From Clostridium sp. CAG:590 (GTDB taxonomy: Bacteria > Bacillota > Clostridia > Lachnospirales > Lachnospiraceae): a DNA stretch of 23,960 nucleotides. Under the pieces are notes generated by a model that was not told where the DNA came from, searched no databases, and was given only the letters and a program-made list of their open reading frames with translations. The stretch spans positions 1-23,960 of the forward strand of contig HF987833.1 of assembly GCA_000431135.1 (NCBI GenBank), in the 5' to 3' direction. Position numbers and translations under genes: made by a program. Positions 1 to 7,104 of this stretch are shown here, in pieces (positions within the stretch are counted from its first letter, which is position 1; the number at the start of each line of letters is the position of its first letter).

Positions 1-25
1 AATAAAATATGTAGGTGTACAAATC

Positions 26-54
26 TTGTAAATTTTTCTTTCGTATGATATACT
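26..54 (+). promoter_or_regulatory. Sigma-A promoter of the secreted repeat protein gene
   Basis: A -35 box TTGTAA lies at 26-31 and a -10 box TATACT at 49-54, with a 17-base spacer. The -10 is preceded by TGA (46-48), which makes it an extended -10. Transcription would start near 61, about 30 bases before the ATG at 91. Called by eye from consensus. Confidence 0.65.
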
Positions 55-90
55 TGTAAATATTTGTATTGCTACAAGGAGGAAGAATGA

Positions 91-1023
91 ATGAAGAGAA
101 AGAGAAGTTTATTATTAAGCAGTTTGATGCTTTTTGCATTTGCAATGGTCTTAACTGCCAGCAAGCCGGTACAGGCAAAGAAGGTTACAACATATGTAGA
201 GACATCAAGTAAGGAGTATCATGAATATGACAGTAAGTTTCAACTTATGTGGAAAACGACAAGTAAGTATGATAAGAATGGTAATCAGATAGCATATTCC
301 AGTACGAATTATTATAGTTCAAGAAAAGGTAAGACAACGAAATATAAATATGTATATAAGAAAAATCTTGTACAGAAAGAATATTGTAATAACAAACTGA
401 ATAGAAAGTATAGTTATGATAAAAAAGGAAATATTCTCAAATATAAATATTATAATAATGGAAAACTGACCGAAGTATCAACGAATACATACAAAAAAGG
501 TAAGATGGTAAGTAGTGTTACCAAAAAAGGAAAAAGAAAAACAAATGAGACCACATACTATTCAAATGGCAATGTTAAGCAGATCATATGGTATGATGAA
601 CAGGAAAGAGTAGCTAGTAAAGCTTCATATAATAAGAATGGAAACGGTTCTACAACATATTATCGATATGATGAAAATGGTACACAGATAGTAGAGGGCA
701 CAACTACATATAAAGTAACATACAAGAAAGGTGTTCTTGTAAAATCAGATACAACTGATGTATGGTATGGATATGATGAGAATGAAGAAGCATCTACTAC
801 AAAATATCAGTTTACATATTATACATCAGGATATCGTTCAGGCTGGATTAAGACAGAGCGACATACATTTTCTGATGGAACAGTCACAGGAACGGATTAT
901 AGCTATAAGGCAGATTCTACCGGTAAGAATGTCGCAGTTCAGACGGGAAAAGATATGAAATCAAAGAAAGTTGTATCTAAGTGTAAATACACTTATAAAA
1001 AGTTTATGGTTACAGAAAAATAG
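91..1023 (+). CDS. Secreted Tyr/Lys-rich protein with YD/MORN-like degenerate repeats
   Basis: I do not recognise a named family. The 310-residue product begins with a clear Sec signal peptide: basic MKRKR, a hydrophobic stretch at about residues 7-22, and a likely cleavage after VQA at residue 29. The mature part is rich in Tyr, Lys, Asn, Gly and Thr and consists of degenerate units of the form Y-D-x-x-G-N followed by alternating Tyr and polar residues, for example YDKNGN, YDKKGN, YNKNGN and YDENGT. Such patterns recall YD (RHS-type) or MORN-variant repeats and suggest a repetitive beta structure. There is no sorting signal or membrane segment at the C-terminus, so the protein is probably released or held at the wall non-covalently. 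The start at 91 has AAGGAGG at 76-82. It has its own promoter and terminator and so is monocistronic. Its function is unknown. Confidence 0.85.
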   Translation: MKRKRSLLLSSLMLFAFAMVLTASKPVQAKKVTTYVETSSKEYHEYDSKFQLMWKTTSKYDKNGNQIAYSSTNYYSSRKGKTTKYKYVYKKNLVQKEYCNNKLNRKYSYDKKGNILKYKYYNNGKLTEVSTNTYKKGKMVSSVTKKGKRKTNETTYYSNGNVKQIIWYDEQERVASKASYNKNGNGSTTYYRYDENGTQIVEGTTTYKVTYKKGVLVKSDTTDVWYGYDENEEASTTKYQFTYYTSGYRSGWIKTERHTFSDGTVTGTDYSYKADSTGKNVAVQTGKDMKSKKVVSKCKYTYKKFMVTEK

Positions 1024-1041
1024 GAAATAGATTTAAGTACG

Positions 1042-1087
1042 AAAAGCATTGCAATGAATATCATGTATTTTATTGTGATGCTTTTTT
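1042..1087 (+). terminator. Rho-independent terminator after the secreted protein gene
   Basis: The arms 1042-1055 and 1072-1085 can form a 14-bp stem that includes two G-U pairs around a 16-base loop. The stem runs directly into a T tract ending at 1087. It lies 18 bases after the stop codon. Confidence 0.85.
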
Positions 1088-1095
1088 CATTTGTT

Positions 1096-1134
1096 GGGAA
1101 CCTTTTTAACATTTCAATATCTAATAAGTATAGT
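1096..1134 (+). promoter_or_regulatory. Overlapping ECF-type and sigma-A-type promoters of the sigma factor operon
   Basis: GGGAACC at 1096-1102 followed 17 bases later by TCTAAT (1120-1125) resembles the GGAAC(C) plus TCTA/CGTC form of ECF-type autoregulated promoters. The same stretch also holds a sigma-A-like pair, TTAACA (1106-1111) and TATAGT (1129-1134), with a 17-base spacer. The sequence cannot decide which is used. An ECF site directly upstream of an ECF gene is the usual arrangement for autoregulation. Confidence 0.45.
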
Positions 1135-1222
1135 GAATATATGGAGATAATGGATTCTATATATTTGCAATGTCCATGGATGATAATATTGTAGCAGAGA
1201 AGAATAAGGTAAGGAGGAAAGG

Positions 1223-1741
1223 ATGGATCGAGAGGAGTTTGGGAAGTTGATCATAGACAATACGGATAGTTTATACCGGATATCAAAAGCAATTCTTAAA
1301 AATGATACAGAGTGCGAAGATGCGGTGCAGGAAGCGATTGTTTGCGGATTCGCTAATTTATATCAATTAAAAAAGAAACGATATGCAAAAACCTGGCTCA
1401 TCCGTATCTTGATTAATGAATGTTATAAGATACTGAATCATAATAAGAAAATTCAGACAGTAGCTGGAACGTTTGAACAGAATGTTTCAGCTGTTGAGAT
1501 CTGTGCATCAGCAGAAGAGGTATATTTCCGGGATGATTATTCGGAATTATATTATGCCATGCAGCATTTAACAGAGGAGCAAAGACTTGCAATTGTACTA
1601 TATTATATGGAGGGATATTCCGTGATGGAAATTGCAAGGATAACAAAGGTTTCGTTGGGAACGGTTAAGAGCCGTCTGGCGAGAGGGCGTAATAAACTGA
1701 AGGAAATATTGAAAGAGGTGGAGTATGATTATGTTGGATGA
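1223..1741 (+). CDS. ECF-type RNA polymerase sigma factor
   Basis: The 172-residue protein has the two-domain layout of extracytoplasmic-function sigma factors. Region 2, at about residues 8-75, carries the DAVQEA helix and the WLIRILIN segment that together contact core polymerase and the -10 element. Region 4, at about residues 108-160, carries LTEEQRLAIVLYYMEGYS and the helix-turn-helix ending in TVKSRLARGRNKL. It directs RNA polymerase to a dedicated promoter set, probably for envelope stress, and is normally held inactive by its neighbour. AAGGAGG at 1211-1217 fixes the ATG at 1223. Its 3' end overlaps the next gene, which points to translational coupling and the usual sigma/anti-sigma pairing. 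The signal it responds to cannot be read from sequence. Confidence 0.93.
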   Translation: MDREEFGKLIIDNTDSLYRISKAILKNDTECEDAVQEAIVCGFANLYQLKKKRYAKTWLIRILINECYKILNHNKKIQTVAGTFEQNVSAVEICASAEEVYFRDDYSELYYAMQHLTEEQRLAIVLYYMEGYSVMEIARITKVSLGTVKSRLARGRNKLKEILKEVEYDYVG

Positions 1742-2858
1742 AAGATGGAAAGATGAATATGTGAAGACACCGGAACATTTTCGACGGTTGGTAACAAATA
1801 CGGTTGAGATGCAGCTTCGTTCAGATATAGCGGACGAGGGTTGTGCGAAGCAAAAGAGACATATAGAGAGGAGAGGATACCTTCGGGTAGCGATGTCCTG
1901 TTGTCTGATTCTTCTTGTGTTACTGGCAGGAACCGGTATTGTTGCAAAATATGACAGTATATATAAATGGATCGGGTCACTTGGAGTAAATCAGAAACAT
2001 GCGGAAGAACTATTGATTACGGATTTTACAACGGAAGCAACGACAGAAGAACTTAAAAAGGAGGAGACTACAGAGTTTACTGCAGACGAGATGCCGGCAA
2101 TTTTTAAGTTATATGATCTTGATCCGGAAATTGCGGCAGAGGCAGTCCGGAAAACGCCATCATTGGAATTGGAAAGTTTGTATGTAGACGGAACGTATCT
2201 TGTATTTACAGCGAATCTTTCAAAGGATGCAGAAGGACCGGCACCTGGTGGTGCAAAGGATCATGCACTTGTCAACGGGCAGGATTGTCTAATGGTTGAT
2301 TTCAAAGAGGAGCCATTGGGTTCGAATCATTATGAATGTAAAATAGATCTGACCTATGCGGAACAATTGCAGGGAGATGAAGTAGAAGTTAGTTTGTTCT
2401 TAATGCCAGTAGAGGATTTTACATTTAAGGCAAAGATTGGAGATAATTTTAAGGAAACAAGAAAGCTTCCGGCACAGACCATTGATTTAGGAGTGGATGG
2501 TAAAGTGGAAGTAAACGAATTAACGATATCTCCTTCTCAGCTTACCGTGCAATTGCATCTGGAATTAAAGGGAGATGATGCAATCCAAATAGCAGATGCA
2601 TATACATTTTTTATGAAGTTAGTGGATAGTGAAGGGTGTTCAGATGCAGAGATGAAATGGATGGAAATAGGGGATGTGATAACCAAGGAAGATGGAACGG
2701 TGATCAGAGATATCACATTATCCGCAACCAAATTTGATGCAGGTTCGGATACGCTTACCCTGATTCCGTGCAGTTTTAAGACAGATGAAGAAGGAAAGTG
2801 CATTTCTGGAACGGAAGAATGGCTTACAGAGAAAGCAGTTACAATTCCATTAAAATAG
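1731..2858 (+). CDS. Probable membrane anti-sigma factor, DUF4179-like
   Basis: This is a single-pass membrane protein of 375 residues. A cytoplasmic N-terminus of about 50 residues is followed by a basic patch, a hydrophobic helix (VAMSCCLILLVLLAGTGIVA), a Thr/Glu-rich linker and a large extracellular region of predicted beta character. This layout and its position overlapping an ECF sigma gene fit the DUF4179-type partner proteins of Firmicutes, which are thought to bind the sigma factor through the N-terminus and sense the envelope outside. I choose the ATG at 1731, which is 9 bases after the AGGTGG core at 1716-1721. An in-frame ATG at 1725 would add two residues but lies only 3 bases from that core. 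There is no zinc-binding HxxxCxxC anti-sigma motif. The anti-sigma role is inferred from context. Confidence 0.8.
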   Translation: MLDERWKDEYVKTPEHFRRLVTNTVEMQLRSDIADEGCAKQKRHIERRGYLRVAMSCCLILLVLLAGTGIVAKYDSIYKWIGSLGVNQKHAEELLITDFTTEATTEELKKEETTEFTADEMPAIFKLYDLDPEIAAEAVRKTPSLELESLYVDGTYLVFTANLSKDAEGPAPGGAKDHALVNGQDCLMVDFKEEPLGSNHYECKIDLTYAEQLQGDEVEVSLFLMPVEDFTFKAKIGDNFKETRKLPAQTIDLGVDGKVEVNELTISPSQLTVQLHLELKGDDAIQIADAYTFFMKLVDSEGCSDAEMKWMEIGDVITKEDGTVIRDITLSATKFDAGSDTLTLIPCSFKTDEEGKCISGTEEWLTEKAVTIPLK

Positions 2859-2872
2859 AGGTAGAACTTGGA

Positions 2873-2910
2873 TTATGCAGTATGGTAGACATACTGCATA
2901 ATTTCTTTCT
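2873..2910 (+). terminator. Perfect hairpin terminator of the sigma operon, embedded in the 3' end of the convergent gene
   Basis: TTATGCAGTATG (2873-2884) and its exact complement (2890-2901) form a 12-bp perfect stem with a 5-base loop, followed by TTTCTTTCT. It lies 14 bases after the anti-sigma stop. The left arm also supplies the stop codon and last codons of the minus-strand acetyltransferase. On the minus strand the T tract is poor, so termination there is less certain. Confidence 0.75.
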
Positions 2911-3394
2911 GTATGGTTGCAAATTCAGAAGGTTCAAGCGTGTGACCGGATGTCATCAGATAAAGTGGAATGGCCTGTTGACCTGCGCTTAAGGCGGGCT
3001 GCGTATATGAATATGAATTCAGATAAAGTCCGTTTCGTTCATAGAAGTGAATTCTGCGAATGGCAAGTTCGGTTTCCGGCAATTCGACTTCCAAACAGAT
3101 CTGTTTGGATTGGTGGTCGATCAATTCCTGTAGCATAGAGGCACCCAGACCCTGATTACGATACAAAGGATTAACCGCAAAATGTTCGATAAAACAAAGG
3201 GAAGGAGTATCCCAGATGGCAAGAAATCCTTGTGTATGTGTATTGGAAGGATCAGGCTGCGCATATATATGGTAATTAGACAATTCTAATAAATGCCGCT
3301 GTTCATTATATGGTCGCCGTTCGTCTTGCGGAAAGCTGTTTTCCATGATCTGATATATTTCATCAAATTGACTGTAGTTAATTTCTGTAAGCAT
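2873..3394 (-). CDS. GNAT family N-acetyltransferase
   Basis: The 173-residue protein transfers an acetyl group from acetyl-CoA to an unknown amine substrate. Motif A of the GNAT fold is clear: the strand CFIEHFAVNPLY is followed by the pyrophosphate-binding loop R79-N-Q-G-L-G84 and the helix ASMLQELI. A later RRIHFYERNGLY segment matches motif B, with the aromatic residue and N-G turn typical of the family. I start at the ATG at 3394, which gives MLTEINY and has a GAGG ribosome binding site nine to ten bases upstream. A longer reading to 3496 would add a hydrophobic extension that crosses the divergent promoter, so it is unlikely. The C-terminal residues QYVYHTA are encoded by the terminator hairpin of the convergent operon. 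The substrate cannot be told from sequence. Confidence 0.85.
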   Translation of the reverse strand: MLTEINYSQFDEIYQIMENSFPQDERRPYNEQRHLLELSNYHIYAQPDPSNTHTQGFLAIWDTPSLCFIEHFAVNPLYRNQGLGASMLQELIDHQSKQICLEVELPETELAIRRIHFYERNGLYLNSYSYTQPALSAGQQAIPLYLMTSGHTLEPSEFATIQKEIMQYVYHTA

Positions 3395-3423
3395 AATAAA
3401 ACCTCGTATAATAAATAATATAT

Positions 3424-3452
3424 TTGAAAAATATGGTATAGTCTGATACAAT
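3424..3452 (+). promoter_or_regulatory. Sigma-A promoter of the 74-residue protein gene
   Basis: TTGAAA (3424-3429) and TACAAT (3447-3452) are separated by exactly 17 bases, and TGA at 3444-3446 makes an extended -10. It faces right, away from the acetyltransferase gene. Close to consensus, so probably strong. Confidence 0.75.
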
Positions 3453-3486
3453 ATCTGTTCGGGTGCAAAAGAAAGGAGATTGAAAA

Positions 3487-3711
3487 ATGAATCCAATGGA
3501 ACTTATGAAATTAAAAGGATATCTTGATACATTTAAACGGAACCATCCGAAAGTGCCGATGTTTTTTCAGGCAGCAGCACAATCTATAGGGGAGGGTTCC
3601 GTTATTGAGATCAGTGTAACATCACCAGAGGGAAAGAAAATCTGTACAAATATGCGTGTTACCGCAGAAGATATGGATCTGGTGCGTAATTTGAAAAATA
3701 TCAATGCATAA
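3487..3711 (+). CDS. Small hypothetical protein, 74 residues
   Basis: I do not recognise this protein. It begins MNPMELMKLKGYLDTFKRNHPKVPMFF in two helical stretches and then reads as two short beta strands (SVIEISVTSP and KICTNMRVTAED) ending in a helix. It has no signal peptide, no membrane segment and no cysteine pair, so it is probably a small cytosolic alpha/beta protein. AAAGGAGA at 3472-3479 precedes the ATG and a near-consensus promoter lies just upstream, so the gene looks genuinely expressed. The stop codon ends at 3711, and the convergent gene's stop begins at 3712, leaving no intergenic base. Confidence 0.75.
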   Translation: MNPMELMKLKGYLDTFKRNHPKVPMFFQAAAQSIGEGSVIEISVTSPEGKKICTNMRVTAEDMDLVRNLKNINA

Positions 3712-4044
3712 TTATTGCAATAGATCAGACATTCCCTTATAACGTTTGGTGTGTTTGCGGATATCCTCTTGCAGATATGGATCTAAGCCACTGTAATCTG
3801 ATTGGTGGCTATCCGGATGTGCAATATGCTGAGGAGAGTCTGTTGTATATTTGTGTTCGACAACCGGAGCAGAAGTCTGCCTGCGTGGTTTGTTCGGTGT
3901 TGCTGAAGCATGTGGTGTCACATGCTTCTTATACAATACATATCCAACAATTGCAAGTGCGATGAAGCCGAACATAGGAAATGCCATACATACGGCAATT
4001 GCAATAATGATGTAGATTATTTTGGAAGAACGTTCTTTGTCCAT
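3712..4044 (-). CDS. Small hypothetical membrane protein
   Basis: The 110-residue product has a short basic N-terminus (MDKERSSK) and a hydrophobic stretch at residues 8-38, which is either one long helix or a tight hairpin of two. After that comes a polar tail rich in Pro, His, Ser and Thr, and a conserved-looking C-terminal segment (LDPYLQEDIRKHTKRYKG). No catalytic motif is visible and I do not recognise a family. AGGAGG stands just before the ATG. It lies 9 bases after the DUF1292 gene on the same strand and is probably co-transcribed with it and perhaps with the GGDEF-EAL gene. Confidence 0.75.
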   Translation of the reverse strand: MDKERSSKIIYIIIAIAVCMAFPMFGFIALAIVGYVLYKKHVTPHASATPNKPRRQTSAPVVEHKYTTDSPQHIAHPDSHQSDYSGLDPYLQEDIRKHTKRYKGMSDLLQ

Positions 4045-4053
4045 GAAAACCTC

Positions 4054-4356
4054 CTATTCTGACATATTATTAAATTCATCTTCGTCTAATAATTCTTCAA
4101 ATTTGTCCTCAACTGCTTCCCATTCAGAATCTGTCTCAATATCGGATAACGTTGCTTCGTCACCGTTAGAAGAGTAGCGATAGAGGAAATATTCGCCTTC
4201 TTCGTAACCTTCGACCGGTGTCTGGGGCATTAAGGCAATATAGAATTGTTCTTTGATCGGAAAGATCGCTAAGATATCACATTCAACCTCTTGATCATTG
4301 TCCAAGTATAATGTAATCGTGTCTTCTGTATATTCTGCCTGATGATTTTCTTTCAT
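4054..4356 (-). CDS. DUF1292 family protein
   Basis: This is a 100-residue, strongly acidic protein. The segment DTITLYLDNDQEVECDILAIF followed by YIALMPQ and EGEYFLYRYS is the typical core of DUF1292 (YrzB-like) proteins, which in Firmicutes are small cytosolic proteins of unknown function. The C-terminus (EWEAVEDKFEELLDEDEF) is also family-typical. AGGAGG precedes the ATG by the usual distance. In many Clostridia the family sits next to the yrrK/ureB-like cluster, but that is not so here. It is 48 bases downstream of the GGDEF-EAL gene with no terminator between, so an operon of three minus-strand genes is likely. Confidence 0.88.
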   Translation of the reverse strand: MKENHQAEYTEDTITLYLDNDQEVECDILAIFPIKEQFYIALMPQTPVEGYEEGEYFLYRYSSNGDEATLSDIETDSEWEAVEDKFEELLDEDEFNNMSE

Positions 4357-4404
4357 GATAAAACCTCCTGATAAAAGTTGTTGTATTCGTAATAAATGAT
4401 GATG

Positions 4405-6843
4405 TTATGAATTGATCTTCAGCATCTCGACAAATTCATCTTCCGGGATTGCACGACTGAAGAAATATCCCTGTAAGATATCACACATCTGGCCTTGCAG
4501 AATCCGCAACTGCTCAATGGTCTCAACACCCTCTGCGATAACAGTAATGCCAAGCTGATGAGCCAGGTTGATGATCGTTCCGGCGATATAGGTATCATTT
4601 TTATCTTCACATATGCCTGCAATAAAGGATTTGTCGATCTTCAATGTATTGATCGGAATCTTTGTAAGATAACTGAAAGAAGAATATCCGGTGCCAAAAT
4701 CATCTAATGCAATATGAATATCTAATTCCTTCATTCGGTTGATCAATGCTAAGTTGTGATCAAAATTCTTCATCAATACACTTTCTGTCAATTCGATTTC
4801 AAGATATTTGAGTGGCATGGAAGCCTTCTGTGGAAGTGCTTCGATTGCCTTGATCCAGCGGTCACCGCGAAGCTGGGCAGTAGACACATTAACGGAAATC
4901 CGTAATGGCTTGAATCCGGCATCAATCAGCCGTTGATTAAACTGACAGGCTTCTAATAACGCCCATTCACCCAATTCGTCGATCAGACCACATTCTTCTG
5001 CGACCGGGATAAATTCATCCGGCGACACAAATCCAACGATTGGAGAGTTCAGACGCATCAAGGCTTCACAGCCGATGATCTCACCGGTTGAAATGTCAGC
5101 CTGTGGCTGATACAACAGGTAGATATCTTTGTTATCAATGGCATCCCGTAAGATATCGATCAGATCATTTCTGCGGTTTACCTCATCCTCCATAGTGGAA
5201 TTAAAGAATGTATAACTGTTCTTACCATTGCCTTTGGAGGTGTACATTGCAATGTCCGCATTTTTCATCAACTCGCTTAAAGATAATCCGTTCTGTGGGA
5301 AGATAGCAACACCGGCACTGATCGAAACGTGTACGGTCTCATCATCTAATACAAACGGATGGGATGCGATAGATACCAGCGAGTCCAGAAAATGTTCCAG
5401 ATTCTCTGTAGAATCAATATGGTTGCGTAAAATAACAAATTCATCACCGCCGTTTCGGGCTAAGATATCATCCGGATCGACTAATGAAGTAAATTGTGCG
5501 GTTACAGCCTGTAATAGAAGATCTCCGTAATCATGTCCCAATGTATCGTTGATCGCTTTAAATCCGTCTAAGTCAATAAAGATGATCGCATGTTTGGTAA
5601 GACCGTTTTTATTATTGGACAGGATATCGTTTGCATATTTGAAGAATGCCATACGGTTATATAAGCCGGTTAGTGCATCTGTATAAGCAAGTTTTTCAAT
5701 GCGGGCATAGTTGTTCTCTAATTCTTCCTGACTTTCTTCTAATTTCTTCCGGGCAGAAGAGATTTCATTATAGTTGGTTGAAATGATATCCATCATTTGA
5801 TTAAAACTGTTGGAAAGATGACCAAATTCGTCCTCGCTGGTTACCGAACAGTGAACATCTAATTGCCCATCAGCTGCCTGCTGCATTTTATCACTTAATT
5901 CAATCAATGGTTCCGTATATTTTGTCGCAAGGTTGCGGCTTAGTACAACGGAAAGGATGATTACAATTGCCAAAAGGATAAGAAAGACAAACGGAAGCGT
6001 GGAAACAATGGTTGCAAGATTGGAAGTTGTTTGCCTTGTAACATAGATCCAGTTATATTCCGGAATTGTTGCATATCCATATATGTAATCCTGATTGCCG
6101 GTATATGTGTCAGACAGATTAGAAAAAGAAGCATTCTCGTCGGTCTGTGTATCCGGTAAAACAGAATTATTCAAATATTCAAGAAATTGTTCATCTGCTT
6201 TTGATTCTGCATGATAATCAAATAAACATTGACCATTGTCATTTACTAAAAAACAGGTTGTGTCTTTGTTGGAAAGAAATGCATGAAAATAATCGGCTGA
6301 GATATTTGCACGAATCAAACCAATGACATTCTTTTTGACAATGACCGGTACAATAATATCCAATGTGTCCTTTTGAAATTCGGATTGAGCAATCAACGTA
6401 ACTTTTTCATAGGAATCAATGGGCTCTTTCATGATTTCTGACCAGTCGGGGGCAGAGCTGTCGGAAGAAGACAGTGTAAGGTATCCGTCAATGTCGTAAA
6501 TATAATAATTTGCCTGATAATCAAAGTTCTTTGATAACTGTACAATAGAATCTTTGATCGCATTTACAGAGTCGCTATTCAGAATGGTATCCGGTGAATT
6601 GACTTTTTCAAGCAGATAACTCTTTACATTATTGGTGTCGGCAAGTGCCTGGGCTTCAACAATCTGAGTTTGCAACTGTGAAACAAGTCCGCGACTGTAA
6701 TTCTGTGCGGTTTGTGTGGTATTTTCTTTTGTAATGTTTGCGTACTTTGTGACAGTAACGACATATGCAAGGATTGCCATTAGAATGACCGGTATGACAG
6801 CCATAAATAAAATGGAGCCTTGTAATGATTTCCTGATTGACAT
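4405..6843 (-). CDS. Membrane-bound GGDEF-EAL protein (diguanylate cyclase/phosphodiesterase) with Cache-type sensor
   Basis: This 812-residue enzyme both carries the domain that makes cyclic di-GMP from GTP and the domain that breaks it down. A membrane helix at 11-32 and another at 281-301 enclose an extracellular sensor of about 250 residues that looks like a double Cache domain (YYIYDIDGYL, IIVPVIVKKNVIGLIRANIS). HAMP follows at 302-355, then a coiled coil, then GGDEF at about 386-548 and EAL at about 560-805. The cyclase motif is intact (GGDEF, 465-469). The RxxD inhibitory site is not: position 456 is Asp where Arg is expected. The EAL residues all look intact: E593-A-L, ELTES 684-688, DDFGTGYS from 714, K735 and K738, E771-G-V-E-T, and QGYFF from 791. 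Both activities are therefore possible. It is the first gene of a probable three-gene unit. Confidence 0.95.
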   Translation of the reverse strand: MSIRKSLQGSILFMAVIPVILMAILAYVVTVTKYANITKENTTQTAQNYSRGLVSQLQTQIVEAQALADTNNVKSYLLEKVNSPDTILNSDSVNAIKDSIVQLSKNFDYQANYYIYDIDGYLTLSSSDSSAPDWSEIMKEPIDSYEKVTLIAQSEFQKDTLDIIVPVIVKKNVIGLIRANISADYFHAFLSNKDTTCFLVNDNGQCLFDYHAESKADEQFLEYLNNSVLPDTQTDENASFSNLSDTYTGNQDYIYGYATIPEYNWIYVTRQTTSNLATIVSTLPFVFLILLAIVIILSVVLSRNLATKYTEPLIELSDKMQQAADGQLDVHCSVTSEDEFGHLSNSFNQMMDIISTNYNEISSARKKLEESQEELENNYARIEKLAYTDALTGLYNRMAFFKYANDILSNNKNGLTKHAIIFIDLDGFKAINDTLGHDYGDLLLQAVTAQFTSLVDPDDILARNGGDEFVILRNHIDSTENLEHFLDSLVSIASHPFVLDDETVHVSISAGVAIFPQNGLSLSELMKNADIAMYTSKGNGKNSYTFFNSTMEDEVNRRNDLIDILRDAIDNKDIYLLYQPQADISTGEIIGCEALMRLNSPIVGFVSPDEFIPVAEECGLIDELGEWALLEACQFNQRLIDAGFKPLRISVNVSTAQLRGDRWIKAIEALPQKASMPLKYLEIELTESVLMKNFDHNLALINRMKELDIHIALDDFGTGYSSFSYLTKIPINTLKIDKSFIAGICEDKNDTYIAGTIINLAHQLGITVIAEGVETIEQLRILQGQMCDILQGYFFSRAIPEDEFVEMLKINS

Positions 6844-6880
6844 GGTCTCAATAATTCCTTTCCAAACTTTGCTAAATCAT

Positions 6881-6909
6881 ATTATATATAATAAGAAAAG
6901 ATTATTCAA
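6881..6909 (-). promoter_or_regulatory. Sigma-A promoter of the GGDEF-EAL gene
   Basis: Read on the minus strand, TTGAAT (6909-6904) and TATAAT (6886-6881) have a 17-base spacer. The promoter lies about 40 bases before the ATG at 6843 and is divergent from the CheX-CheY promoter about 70 bases away. Confidence 0.7.
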
Positions 6910-6980
6910 TGAAAATTCAAATATTTTAAGAGGAGAATAAATGATGTCTTGTAAAAATGTACAAATTTTTTTGAAATAAT

Positions 6981-7010
6981 TTGATTTATATATGCAATGT
7001 GTGTTATAAT
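6981..7010 (+). promoter_or_regulatory. Sigma-A promoter of the CheX-CheY unit
   Basis: TTGATT (6981-6986) and a perfect TATAAT (7005-7010) have an 18-base spacer, with TGT before the -10 as an extended element. The transcript would carry a leader of about 90 bases. In it, GCCGTAT and ATATGGC (about 7056-7076) can form a small 7-bp hairpin. I see no GEMM-type cyclic di-GMP riboswitch. Confidence 0.7.
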
Positions 7011-7104
7011 AACTATGTTCTGTGAATGCTATATTGCATGTATGGAATAGCGGAAGCCGTATGCTCATGATATGGCTGATAATATTATACATAAGGGGGC
7101 CAAT

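Noticed and set aside
3395..3496. N-terminal extension of the acetyltransferase to an ATG at 3496
   Set aside because: It would run through the divergent promoter at 3424-3452. The internal ATG at 3394 has a ribosome binding site and gives a standard GNAT length.
6941..6979. A 12-codon reading frame with AGGAG five bases ahead, in the gap between the divergent GGDEF-EAL and CheX promoters
   Set aside because: It is too short to judge. It lies upstream of the only plus-strand promoter I can support, and the sequence is low-complexity AT, so a chance ribosome binding site is likely.
7011..7104. Cyclic di-GMP riboswitch in the CheX leader
   Set aside because: The leader has only a small 7-bp hairpin and none of the conserved GEMM-I or GEMM-II sequence, and it is short for a two-helix aptamer plus expression platform.
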